Shown here one piece after another: positions 45,605 through 54,242 of a stretch of DNA of 64,000 nt. Source of the DNA: Syntrophaceae bacterium (GTDB taxonomy: Bacteria > Desulfobacterota > Syntrophia > Syntrophales > UBA2192); the NCBI GenBank assembly GCA_013177795.1, contig JABLXY010000001.1, positions 434,001-498,000 of the forward strand. Reading direction: 5' to 3'. A program made the position numbers and the translations under genes. How positions within the stretch are numbered: the stretch's first letter is position 1; each line of letters begins with the position of its first letter. The notes below the pieces were generated by a model. The model did no database searches. It saw only the letters and a program-made list of their open reading frames with translations, and was not told where the DNA came from.

Positions 45605-47395
45605 TCAAGTCCGCTTGAACATCCTCTCGATCACCGAGGCGGGCAGCTCGACGAACACCGGCCTGCCGTGCGGGCAGTTGGAGGCGTAGGGGATGCCATC
45701 GAGGTCGCGGCACAGCCGCTTCACCTCGTCGGGGCTCAGGGGCTGGCGGGCCTTGACCGCCCCCCGGCATGCCATCCGGACGAAGATGCGGTTGCGCATT
45801 TCATCCCGGGGCAGGCCCGAATCGGCAATCGCGTCCAGGAGTTCCCTCACGAGGGCCCGCACGTCCGCGTCGCCCAGAAGGGCGGGCAGGGATTTGAGCG
45901 CCACCGTGTTGACGCCGAACGGCTCGACCTCGACGCCCGCCTCGAGAAGCAGGTCCCGCGACGCTGTGAGACGCTCGAAGTCCCCGGGGCTCATCTCCAG
46001 GATCTCGGGGATGAGGAGGCTCTGCGCCTCGAGCCGCTCGCCCTTCGACGCCTTGAGCCTCTCGTAGAGGACCCGCTCGTGGGCGGCATGCTGATCGAGA
46101 AGGATCAGGACGCCGGGCGCCGCAAAGGCGAGATAGGTCCCGTCGACCTGGCCCAGATAGTCCAGGGACGAAAATTGGAGCGGCTGCTGCGGGGCGGCCG
46201 CCTGCGCGAAAAGGCCGCCGGGGCCCGGGCTGAAATCGGGGACGTCCTCCGAAAGGCGGGAGGACGGCGACGGGCGGGCGGCAGCGAGCCCCGCCGAAAG
46301 GCTGTAGCGCCGCAGGGCCTCGGCCACGCCGGTCCGGCCGGGGGCCGGCTGCCAGCGGGCGCCATCGGGGGGCGCCGCATGCGGCACCGCCGTCGGCCTC
46401 ACGCCCGTGAGGGCCTCGGCGAGTCCCTGCTGGACCAGATCCCGCACGTCCTGCGGACGCCGGAAGCGGACCTCCAGCTTGGCCGGGTGGACGTTGACGT
46501 CGAGCGCATCGGGCGGCATCTCGAGGAAGAGCGCGCAGGCAGGGTACTTGCGCGCCTCGAGGAGATTGCGGTAGGCGCTCATGACGGCCTGCGACAGCAG
46601 CGCGTCCCTGACGTAGCGGCCGTTGACGAAGAAGAACATGCCCCGAGTCGAGGAGCGGGTGAAATCGGGCCTCGTCGCGAACCCCGCAAGGCTGATCCCC
46701 GGCGCGCCCGCCTCGACGGCAACCAGGTGGTTGCGCAGGTCGCTGCCGAGCAGCAGGACGATCCTGTCGCGCAGGCTCTCCGTGCGGGGGACCTCCAGGA
46801 CCGTCCGTTCCCCTGCCGTGACCGTCGCCCTCACGTGGCGGTGGGGAAGCAGGACGCGGACGATGACATCGAGGCAGTGACCCTGCTCCGTGGCGTCCTG
46901 CCGCAGGAACTTCCTGCGCACGGGCAGCGACTCGAAGATGCGGCTCACGGTGATCGTCGTGCCCTCGGGGCAGCCGACGGCCTCGCGTTCGAGGATGCGG
47001 CCGCCCTCCACGACGATGCGCGTGCCCTCCACGTCGCCGCGGCGCCTCGTGGCCATCTCCACGCGCGCGACCGCCGCGATGCTCGGCAGGGCCTCGCCCC
47101 GAAAACCGAAGGACCGGACGGCGTAGAGATCCTCGACGGTCAGGATCTTGCTCGTGGCATGCCTCTCGAAGGCCACGGGGACGTCCTCCGGGCTGATTCC
47201 GGAGCCGTTGTCAGCGATCCGGATCGACTCCTTGCCCCCGCCCCGCAGGTCAATCGCCACGTCCGTGGCGCCCGCGTCAACGGCGTTCTCCAGCAGCTCC
47301 TTCACGATGGACGAGGGCCGCTCGATGACTTCGCCGGCGGCGATCTTCGAGGCGACGGCCTCGGGAAGAACGGTGATTTTCCGGTTCGGCCCCAT
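45605..47395 (-). CDS. mutL: DNA mismatch repair protein MutL (endonuclease type)
   Basis: 596 residues from the ATG at 47395 (AAAGG upstream; an ATG one codon earlier is possible). The GHKL ATPase has ASKIAAGEVIERPSSIVKELLENAVDAGA, ADNGSGI, RHATSKI and FGFRGEAL. The C-terminal domain carries DQHAAHERVLYE, matching the metal-binding DQHA(X)2E(X)4E endonuclease motif, and CPHGRPVF. The nicking activity is therefore expected, as in organisms that lack MutH. It is followed by miaA. Confidence 0.97.
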   Translation of the reverse strand: MGPNRKITVLPEAVASKIAAGEVIERPSSIVKELLENAVDAGATDVAIDLRGGGKESIRIADNGSGISPEDVPVAFERHATSKILTVEDLYAVRSFGFRGEALPSIAAVARVEMATRRRGDVEGTRIVVEGGRILEREAVGCPEGTTITVSRIFESLPVRRKFLRQDATEQGHCLDVIVRVLLPHRHVRATVTAGERTVLEVPRTESLRDRIVLLLGSDLRNHLVAVEAGAPGISLAGFATRPDFTRSSTRGMFFFVNGRYVRDALLSQAVMSAYRNLLEARKYPACALFLEMPPDALDVNVHPAKLEVRFRRPQDVRDLVQQGLAEALTGVRPTAVPHAAPPDGARWQPAPGRTGVAEALRRYSLSAGLAAARPSPSSRLSEDVPDFSPGPGGLFAQAAAPQQPLQFSSLDYLGQVDGTYLAFAAPGVLILLDQHAAHERVLYERLKASKGERLEAQSLLIPEILEMSPGDFERLTASRDLLLEAGVEVEPFGVNTVALKSLPALLGDADVRALVRELLDAIADSGLPRDEMRNRIFVRMACRGAVKARQPLSPDEVKRLCRDLDGIPYASNCPHGRPVFVELPASVIERMFKRT

Positions 47396-47448
47396 CATTG
47401 CCTTTCAGGGAAACGCATAATTTCCACACCTGACCCTGGACCCTGTCT

Positions 47449-48303
47449 TCAACGGTGGATGTGGCTCTGGCCGGTCAGGTATTCATTCAGGGCGACCTGC
47501 CAGGGACGCATGGTCCGCTGCGTCGCCTCCATGAACTTGCGGTTGCTCAGCACCGAGTAGGCCGGGCGCGCCGCCTTCCGGTCGAGTTCGCGGCTCTTGA
47601 TGGGCACCACGGTCACCCCCGTCACCTGGGCGGTCTCGAGAATGCGCCGGGCGAAGTCATACCAGCTGCACACCCCGCGGTTCGTGACATGGTAGGTCCC
47701 CCGGCAGCCCAGTTCGATGAGCAGCTTCGTTGCCTGCGCGAGATCGAGCGTGAAGGTGGGGGAGCCCACCTGGTCGTCGACGACGCGGAGGGTCCCCTCT
47801 TCCCTCGCCTTTTCCAGGATGGCCTTGACGAAGTTCTTCCCCCGGCGGCCGTAGAGCCAGGCCGTGCGGATCAGCAGGTGGTTTTCCAGGGTCTCGACGA
47901 GCGCCTCCTCGCCCCTGCGCTTCGATTCCCCGTAGGCGTTGATGGGTCGGCAGGGGTCGTCCTCGAGGTAGGGCTCACCCTTGGTCCCGTCGAAGACGTA
48001 GTCCGTGCTGTAGTGAACGGCCATTGCGCCGGCTTCCCGGCAGGCCTCGGCCATGTTGCGCACCCCGTCGGCATTGACGGCGAAGCAGGCCTCACGGTTG
48101 GTTTCGCAGCCGTCGACGTCCGTGTAGGCGGCGGCGTTGACCACCGCGTCGGGACGGAACTCCCCGACGACCCGCGCGCAATCCGCAGCCGAGGTGATGT
48201 CGAATTCGCCCACGTCCACGCCGCTGACCTCGTGGTCCCTGCCGAGCACATCCACGAGGTCGCTGCCCAGCATGCCCCTGTGGCCCATCACCAGGATTCT
48301 CAT
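47449..48303 (-). CDS. rfbD: dTDP-4-dehydrorhamnose reductase-like protein
   Basis: 284 residues from the ATG at 48303, overlapping the truA stop (ATGA). An SDR fold with GHRGMLGSDLVDVL, VNAAAYTDVDGCETNRE, HYSTDYVFDGTKGEPY and catalytic YGESK(RR)GEE (Tyr-x3-Lys). It makes dTDP-L-rhamnose in polysaccharide synthesis. The other rfb genes are absent here, so the exact sugar is less certain. Confidence 0.9.
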   Translation of the reverse strand: MRILVMGHRGMLGSDLVDVLGRDHEVSGVDVGEFDITSAADCARVVGEFRPDAVVNAAAYTDVDGCETNREACFAVNADGVRNMAEACREAGAMAVHYSTDYVFDGTKGEPYLEDDPCRPINAYGESKRRGEEALVETLENHLLIRTAWLYGRRGKNFVKAILEKAREEGTLRVVDDQVGSPTFTLDLAQATKLLIELGCRGTYHVTNRGVCSWYDFARRILETAQVTGVTVVPIKSRELDRKAARPAYSVLSNRKFMEATQRTMRPWQVALNEYLTGQSHIHR

Positions 48304-49043
48304 CCGTACTTCACCTCCATGAGGCACAGGCCCCTGGCCGGCGCCGCCTGGCCCGCCGCGCGGCGGTCCCTCGCCCCGACGATGCGGGCCATGTCCTCCG
48401 CGGGGATCGCCCCCCGGCCGACGTCGACGAGGGTCCCCACGATGTTGCGCACCATGTGCCTCAAAAACCCGTCCGCCTCGATCCAGAACGCGATCATCCC
48501 CTCCCCTTCTTCCCGCACGAGGCGGGCGTCCGTCACGGTCCTGACCCGGTCCTCCACCTCGGACTGCGAGGCGCAGAAGGAGCTGAAGTCGTGCGTGCCC
48601 AGGAGGTGCCGCGCCGCCCGCTGCATGGCCCCGAGGTCGAGCGGCCTGCGAACGTGCCAGCAGCGGTGGCGCTCGAGCGCCGTCCGCACGGGGTTATTGA
48701 AGATCCTGTACCGGTAGACCTTCCCCCGGGCGTTGTACTGCGCGTGGAACTCCCAGGGCACCTCGCTCATTTCCTTCACGACGATGTCGGGCGGCAGCAG
48801 GCTGTTGACCCCCAGGTGGAGGTTGCGCAGCGGGAGCCCCGAGGACGTCCGGAAGTTGGCCACCTGGTTCATCGCGTGGACACCCGTGTCGGTCCGGCTC
48901 GAGGCGACGAGCACCACCCGGTCGTTGAGGATCCGCGCAAGCGTGTCCTCCATGACCTGCTGGATCGTGAGGACGTCGGCCTGGCGCTGCCAGCCGTTGT
49001 AGGCGGTGCCGTCGTATTCGATGGTCAGCTTGATGTTTCGCAT
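48300..49043 (-). CDS. truA: tRNA pseudouridine(38-40) synthase
   Basis: 247 residues. NIKLTIEYDGTAYNGWQRQ, catalytic Asp in VASSRTDTGVHAMNQVANF, FHAQYNARGKVYRYRIFNN, FLRHMVRNIVGTLVDVG and PARGLCLMEV. Standard TruA. First gene of the truA-rfbD run, and it overlaps rfbD by 4 bp. Confidence 0.97.
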   Translation of the reverse strand: MRNIKLTIEYDGTAYNGWQRQADVLTIQQVMEDTLARILNDRVVLVASSRTDTGVHAMNQVANFRTSSGLPLRNLHLGVNSLLPPDIVVKEMSEVPWEFHAQYNARGKVYRYRIFNNPVRTALERHRCWHVRRPLDLGAMQRAARHLLGTHDFSSFCASQSEVEDRVRTVTDARLVREEGEGMIAFWIEADGFLRHMVRNIVGTLVDVGRGAIPAEDMARIVGARDRRAAGQAAPARGLCLMEVKYG

Positions 49044-49599
49044 GGCCCGCCGTGCATCTTACAGCAAAACAACGCCGATGGAAACGGGGAATTCCGGGCG
49101 CTCGGTCGCGCATCCCGTCAGGCCGAAGGGCCCCGGACGGGCGCCGCGCCGGCACTGACGGGATGATCGGGAGCGCAATCCCGAAGACGCGCCCGGAAAG
49201 CCGGGAGACGGCTGCCGTGATGACGGGTCGGTCCCGTCCGTTCTTCGCGGCACCGGGGACCCGTTCAGGCTTTTCATTTGTACTGCAACGTATTTTTTTG
49301 CGCGCGTGACCGCCGGGCGCGCGGCGCGTGCGGGACATTCCGGAAGACGAGAGTCGCAGAAATTGATCTCTGCGCCTAAAGTTCAGCTTGCAATTTTCGA
49401 ATGATTTGCTAGATGACAGACACGCCGACAACGCCGGCCCGCGGGCAAACGGGGAGGGAGACTCGAAGCGCCCTGCGGGCGGGAACCACACCGACGTGCG
49501 ATGCAACGGATGAAACTGTGCCGTGAGCGGCCCGTCCGTGCCTTGTGCGCGCAGGACGCGGATCGGTTTGTGAACAAAGGATATCCGCGGGGGAGAGTC
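49044..49599. other. 556-bp region upstream of the T6SS-type cluster
   Basis: Separates truA (minus) from the DUF6484 gene (plus). AT-richer in its centre (around 49270-49420) than its surroundings. Two or three frames run through it but none has a plausible start, protein family or codon use. No clear sigma-70 or sigma-54 promoter was recognised. It is likely the divergent regulatory region. Confidence 0.4.
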
Positions 49600-50106
49600 A
49601 TGAAAAAATCACCGGCTGCGGCCATAACTATCGAGAAATACAACACCTCCATCTACGGCGTGCGCATCGGCAGGATCGTGCGGGTCAGCGTGGGCGGGCA
49701 GTTTCTGGTCGATTACCCCGGCAATCAGTCCGGTGCGATGGTTGCCCGGGTTACATCGGCAGCGCACGTTGCGGCCCTGCGGAGCGGCGACCCGCGAGGC
49801 AGGGAGGTTTTGCTCGCCTTCGAAAACGACGACCCGCGCCTCCCCATTATCGTAGACACGATGCACGGCCTGCCCGAAGAGACCGCGGAGCAGCCGGCGC
49901 CCGTCCCCGGGGCCGCAGCCGCGCGTGAGGCCCTCATCGACGGCAGGCGGATTGTCTTCGATGCCGGGGACGAGATCGTCCTGCAGTGCGGCAAGGCACG
50001 CATCACCCTGACGAAAGCCGGAAAGATCCTCATCCAGGGCGAATACGTCCTGAGCAAATCCCGGGGGGCAAACAAGATCAAGGGCGCCACCATCGAGCTC
50101 AATTGA
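49600..50106 (+). CDS. DUF6484 domain protein, T6SS-associated
   Basis: 168 residues from the ATG at 49600 (GGGGGAGAG upstream). IGRIVRVSVGGQFLVDYPGNQSGAMVARVTSA and VLLAFENDDPRLPIIVDTMHG form a gp5/VgrG-like OB-type module. The tail GDEIVLQCGKARITLTKAGKILIQGEYVLSKSRGANKIKGATIELN repeats the end of the VgrG spike. DUF6484 proteins are found in T6SS gene clusters next to DUF2169. It probably helps load or shape the spike. First gene of the cluster. Confidence 0.8.
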   Translation: MKKSPAAAITIEKYNTSIYGVRIGRIVRVSVGGQFLVDYPGNQSGAMVARVTSAAHVAALRSGDPRGREVLLAFENDDPRLPIIVDTMHGLPEETAEQPAPVPGAAAAREALIDGRRIVFDAGDEIVLQCGKARITLTKAGKILIQGEYVLSKSRGANKIKGATIELN

Positions 50107-50137
50107 CCTGCGGCGTCCGCACGAGGACCTCTGCGTC

Positions 50138-51151
50138 ATGTTCCACCTGAGGAATGACACGCCCTTCGCCTCGGAGCTTTTCGTGTTTCCCGACCTGCAG
50201 GGCTTCGACACCCTGTGCGTCGCCGTGAAGGCGACGTTCGACCTCTCGCCCGGCATCCGCGTCGCCGGGCTGCAGGAGCCTGTCTTCCTGGAGGACACCT
50301 ATCGGGGGGAGCCGGGCAGGTCGAGCCTCCAATACGCATCGGAAGCCCACCCGGAGAAGCCCGGCACGGACGTCGTCGTGATCGGGGAGGCCTGCGCGCC
50401 GCTTGACCGTCCGGTCGCAGAGCTGTTCGTCACGGTGTCCGTTGCAGGCCGGAGCAGCACCCTCAAGGTGTTCGGCGACCGGCATTGGAAAAAGACCCTC
50501 GCCGGGTTTTCGCCCGGCGCACCAGCGCCCTTCGTGCGCATGCCGATCGTCTACGAGCGGGCCTACGGGGGCACGCACGTCATCGACGGGGCGTCGGGCA
50601 CGGCCGCGGCGGACGCGAGAAACCCCGTGGGAATCGGTTTCACGGTCGGGACGGGAAGCCGTGGACCCGCCGACACGCGGCTGCCGAACATCGAAGACCC
50701 CCGCAGCCTGATCCGGACGCCGAAGGACAGGCCCCGGCCGGCGGGTTACGGGTACATCGCCCCGTCGTGGGAGCCCCGGCTGTCCTGGGCCGGAAGCTGC
50801 GGCGAGACGTGGCGGAAGACACGCGCGCCCTTCCTGCCCGAGGACTTCGATCCGCGGTTCTACCATGCGGCCCACCCGGACCTGGTCTTTCCGGATCACC
50901 TCCGCGGAGGCGAACCGGTCGCGCTCACGAACCTGACGCCGGGGCGCGAACGGAAGTTCAACCTGCCGGCCTGCGAGCCCCGCATCGAGGTCGGGATCGC
51001 GGGGCGCTTCGTGACCGCGAAGGCCCGCCTCGAAACGGTCCTGCTGGAGCCTGCGCGTGAAAGGCTGTGCCTCGTGTGGAAATCGTCGACGGGCTGCGGC
51101 AAAAGGATCGCGGGGGCAGACGTGAGAATATCCTGCCCGGAGTGGGGTTGA
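50138..51151 (+). CDS. DUF2169 family T6SS accessory protein
   Basis: 337 residues. FHLRNDTPFASELFVFPDLQGFDTLCVAVKATFDLSPG, PAPFVRMPIVYERAYGGTHV, RNPVGIGF and FDPRFYHAAHPDLVFPDHLRGGEPVALTNLTP are DUF2169 signatures. These proteins are adaptors encoded beside VgrG/PAAR effectors and, in studied examples, help load effectors onto the spike. The next gene starts 8 nt after this stop. Confidence 0.88.
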   Translation: MFHLRNDTPFASELFVFPDLQGFDTLCVAVKATFDLSPGIRVAGLQEPVFLEDTYRGEPGRSSLQYASEAHPEKPGTDVVVIGEACAPLDRPVAELFVTVSVAGRSSTLKVFGDRHWKKTLAGFSPGAPAPFVRMPIVYERAYGGTHVIDGASGTAAADARNPVGIGFTVGTGSRGPADTRLPNIEDPRSLIRTPKDRPRPAGYGYIAPSWEPRLSWAGSCGETWRKTRAPFLPEDFDPRFYHAAHPDLVFPDHLRGGEPVALTNLTPGRERKFNLPACEPRIEVGIAGRFVTAKARLETVLLEPARERLCLVWKSSTGCGKRIAGADVRISCPEWG

Positions 51152-51159
51152 AAAAGGCC

Positions 51160-52434
51160 ATGGGAGCGCATCCGAACCGATCCGCCGTCGCCTCGGCGTT
51201 CGTCAGGGAGCTGGTCCTCGAGCACTGCGAAGAGGCCGCGCACCTCTGGCTCCTGCGCGGGAGGGCCGCCCGGTCGCCCCTTTACGACCTGGCAGGCCTT
51301 CTCGAACTGGACAACCGCCTCGAGGCCCATGTCGATGCCCTGCGGCTGGAAGCCCCGGCGAGCGGTGGGCTTTGCCGAAAGACCCTGGAAGAGGGCCGGG
51401 CGGAAGAATGCTTCCCGGCCGCCGTCCTGGCCTTTGAAACCGCCGATCAGGATCTCATCAGCTCGACTGTCGAAAAAGCTTCCGCCGAGCCCGGGGCTTC
51501 CGGAGCGGTCGTCGGGGCCCTCGGCTGGCTTCCCTCCGAGCGGTCCCGGCCGCACATCCAGCGCCTCCTGGCCTCCGGGCACCCGCTGGAGCGGCTCATC
51601 GGGATCGCCGCGAGCACCCTGCAGCGCCGGGACCCCGGGCATTTCCTGGACGACGCCCTCTACGACGGCGACGCCCGGCTCAGGGCCTGCGCCCTGCGCG
51701 CCGTCGGCGAGCTGGGGGGACGCGCAGACCGCATGTTGCCGGCGAGACTGCGGGACCATTTCACCGACGCCGACGACCGGTGCCGTTTCTGGGCCGCCCG
51801 TTCGGCCGCCCTTCTCGGCGACGCGGACGCGGCAGGCATCCTGAAGGCCTTTGTGAAGCCCGATTCCCCGTTCCAGGAAGAGGCGCTCCAGATGGCCATG
51901 CGTCTCATGGACGCCCCGGCCGCGCGCGCCTGGCAGGCGGAGCTTGCCGCCGCACCGGCAACCCGACGCCTCGCGGTCATCGGTGCGGGCATCGCCGGGG
52001 ACCCGGCGCTCGTTCCCTGGCTCATCGGCCGGATGGGCGACCCCTCGCTCGCGAGGGCCGCCGGAGAGGCCGTCTCCGCGATCACCGGCGTCGACATCGC
52101 CCGCGAGGGCCTGGAGGGCAAAAAACCGGAGGGCTTCAAGACAGGCCCGAGCGACGACCCGATGGACGGCGACGTTGCCCTCGATCCCGACGACGGCCTC
52201 CCGTGGCCCGACGCGGACAAGATGGCCGTGTGGTGGGAAAAGAGACAGGGTCAGTTCCCCCCGGGCCTGCGTCATCTTGCCGGGAGGCCCCTTTCGGCCG
52301 GATGCCTGACGCACGTTCTCCGGGCGGGCCGCCAGCCGCAGCGCGCAGCGGCGGCGCTGGAACTGGCGATCCTTAAGCCGGGGAGGCCCCTGTTCGACGT
52401 CTGCGCCCCGGCGTTTCGGCAGGTCTGCCCATGA
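51160..52434 (+). CDS. TIGR02270-like HEAT-repeat protein, T6SS-associated
   Basis: 424 residues from the ATG at 51160 (a TTG at 51148 is an alternative). HEAT-like helical repeats run through the middle (SEPGASGAVVGALGWLPSERSRPHIQRLLAS; LRACALRAVGELGGRADRMLPARLRDH; CRFWAARSAALLGD). The end has LPWPDADKMAVWWEKRQGQFPPGLRHLAGRPLSAG, typical of the TIGR02270 group. Such proteins accompany DUF2169 and DUF4150 in T6SS islands and probably act as adaptor or scaffold. It overlaps the next gene by 4 bp. Confidence 0.8.
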   Translation: MGAHPNRSAVASAFVRELVLEHCEEAAHLWLLRGRAARSPLYDLAGLLELDNRLEAHVDALRLEAPASGGLCRKTLEEGRAEECFPAAVLAFETADQDLISSTVEKASAEPGASGAVVGALGWLPSERSRPHIQRLLASGHPLERLIGIAASTLQRRDPGHFLDDALYDGDARLRACALRAVGELGGRADRMLPARLRDHFTDADDRCRFWAARSAALLGDADAAGILKAFVKPDSPFQEEALQMAMRLMDAPAARAWQAELAAAPATRRLAVIGAGIAGDPALVPWLIGRMGDPSLARAAGEAVSAITGVDIAREGLEGKKPEGFKTGPSDDPMDGDVALDPDDGLPWPDADKMAVWWEKRQGQFPPGLRHLAGRPLSAGCLTHVLRAGRQPQRAAAALELAILKPGRPLFDVCAPAFRQVCP

Positions 52435-53489
52435 GAGCAGGACCGGGACAACTGGCCGTCACGGCCGTCCATTGCATGACACCGGTCGGGCTCGACGCCG
52501 CCATGACCGCCGCTTCCGTGCGGGCCGGGATCCGGCGGATGGAGAAGCACGGCCGATACCGGGATGAGGGCAAGAACCCTGTCACCGTGGCGCGGATCGT
52601 GGGGATCGAACACGACAGCCCCGATACGGCGGAGCACATCGGGCGGGCCGCCGCGATGTGCCTCGAGGAGCTGCTTGCCGCGTATGACTGCCGCGGCCTC
52701 GGTCGCCGATGCAGCCTCTTTCTCGGCGCGTCCGCCTGGGAACGGCCCGGTCCGCGCTACGAGGAGCACTGCCGGGACCGGCTCCTCGATATCCTCCGGC
52801 GGCGTGCCGACGGGGATGTGCGCACCGTCGCGCGTGGGAACGCCTCCCTTCACTTCGCCCTAGAGCAGGCGGCCACGCGCATCGCGAGCGTCCCGTCCGA
52901 GCCCTGCATCCTCGGCGGGATCGACTCCCTGCTCGGCGAGGCCACCCTGAACTGGCTCGAGAGCGACGGCCGCCTGAAATCGTCGAGCTACGGCCGTCAC
53001 CAGGGCCTCTCGGCTTCGGAGGCGGTCGGTTTTCTGATCGTCGAGGACCTCGAGTGTGCCCGCAGGGCCGGAAAGACCGTCCTCGCCCGCATCACGGCGT
53101 GGGGGCTCGCCGAAGAGCCGCAACCCCGCGCCGCAGGGGGGCCGGGCCTGTGCGCGGGGCTGGCGGGTGCCTGCCGTGCCGCTCTGGATTGCGCGCCGGA
53201 CGGGGACATCCGGGCCGCCTTCGGCGATCTCAACGGCGAGGAGTCACGCGCCCGGGAATGGAGCATCGCCGCGATGCGATGCCTCGGCGACAGGCGGGAG
53301 CGTCTGCGCCTCTGGAAGCCTGCCGCATCCTGCGGAGACATCGGCGCGGCCTCCGGTGCGGTGATGGTGGGTATCGTCGCGCAGGGGTTCGCCCGCGGCT
53401 GGGTGCCGTCGCCGGCGCTGGTGTTCTGCTCGGACGACCACGGCGCCTGCGGCGTCCTGGTCATGGAAAAGGGGGGACCGCAGACATGA
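52431..53489 (+). CDS. Degenerate thiolase-fold (ketosynthase-like) protein, T6SS-associated
   Basis: 352 residues. Ketosynthase-like landmarks are present (AVTAVHCMTPVG; CILGGIDSLL; EAVGFLIVEDLECARRAGKT; AAFGDLNGEESRAREWSIA; SCGDIGAASGAVMVGIV), but the catalytic Cys position reads GNAS (about 136-139) and the C-terminal active-site His is Asp (D303). It is therefore unlikely to condense acyl groups. Relatives annotated as 3-oxoacyl-ACP synthases occur in T6SS islands with DUF2169/TIGR02270; a binding or scaffolding role is more plausible. It overlaps the TIGR02270 gene. Confidence 0.75.
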   Translation: MRAGPGQLAVTAVHCMTPVGLDAAMTAASVRAGIRRMEKHGRYRDEGKNPVTVARIVGIEHDSPDTAEHIGRAAAMCLEELLAAYDCRGLGRRCSLFLGASAWERPGPRYEEHCRDRLLDILRRRADGDVRTVARGNASLHFALEQAATRIASVPSEPCILGGIDSLLGEATLNWLESDGRLKSSSYGRHQGLSASEAVGFLIVEDLECARRAGKTVLARITAWGLAEEPQPRAAGGPGLCAGLAGACRAALDCAPDGDIRAAFGDLNGEESRAREWSIAAMRCLGDRRERLRLWKPAASCGDIGAASGAVMVGIVAQGFARGWVPSPALVFCSDDHGACGVLVMEKGGPQT

Positions 53490-53501
53490 AAGGGGCTGCG
53501 C

Positions 53502-54230
53502 ATGGGTAAGTCAACCGTCTTTGCCAACGGCCAGGGGATCTCGAGCCGCAACAGCGAGGCCTACACCGTCAGCGGGCCCGACGTCTGCCTGACCCCGGTG
53601 GGCAAGACGCAGGTGCCGCTGCCCTACGTCAACACCGCCCGGTCGTCCACCCTGGCCAACGGCAGCGTCACGGTGAGGGTCAACGGCTCGATGGCGGCCA
53701 TCGACGGCTGCTGCTACAGCACGAGCACGGGGGACGAGGCGGGCACTGGCAAGGGCGTGATCTCCGGCCATCACCTCGGCAAGGCCGAATTCATCACCTG
53801 CTCCACCGACGTGTTCATCGAAGGAAGGGGCGTGTGCCGCAATGCCGACGCCATGACGCAGAACAACGGCAACGCGCTGGGGATGAACCGCGACTCCACC
53901 GGAAACCCCGGCGGTGAAACCGGGGAGCGGGTCCCGGAGACCACCTTCAAGCTCCAGGTCGTGGAACATCTGTCCTGGGACGACTACGACGAGAAGACGG
54001 GGCAGTTCCACATCAGCGAGGGCACCAAGCCCATCGCCGACAAGAGGGTCAAGATCCGGATCAACGGCGGGGACGAGATCGAGATGACCACGGACAAGGA
54101 CGGCATCATCGAGCTCACCGGCCGGAACCCTTCGGACAGGTTTGAAGTCATCTTCGAGCCCGACAGCGCCATGGACAACAGCCGCGAGTTCCTCTTCATG
54201 AGGCGCCTGCCCTTGAAAAGGGAGCCCTGA
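53502..54230 (+). CDS. PAAR-like DUF4150 protein with C-terminal extension
   Basis: 242 residues. Residues 1-130 match the DUF4150/PAAR-like module (STVFANGQGISSRNSEAYTVSGPDVCLTPVGKTQVPLPYVNTA; SVTVRVNGSMAAIDGCCYSTSTGDEAG; EFITCSTDVFIEGRGVCR). It would cap the VgrG spike. The C-terminal 100 residues are beta-rich with a repeat of FKLQVVEHLSWDDYD type and resemble an Ig-like adaptor domain (PIADKRVKIRINGGDEIEMTTDKDGIIELTG). The gene after it starts 12 nt downstream and is the presumed cargo. Confidence 0.85.
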   Translation: MGKSTVFANGQGISSRNSEAYTVSGPDVCLTPVGKTQVPLPYVNTARSSTLANGSVTVRVNGSMAAIDGCCYSTSTGDEAGTGKGVISGHHLGKAEFITCSTDVFIEGRGVCRNADAMTQNNGNALGMNRDSTGNPGGETGERVPETTFKLQVVEHLSWDDYDEKTGQFHISEGTKPIADKRVKIRINGGDEIEMTTDKDGIIELTGRNPSDRFEVIFEPDSAMDNSREFLFMRRLPLKREP

Positions 54231-54242
54231 GGGACTGGAAAC

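Noticed and set aside
49270-49420. The AT-richer stretch upstream of the T6SS-type cluster as an integration site
   Set aside because: No tRNA end, direct repeat or integrase gene is present nearby.
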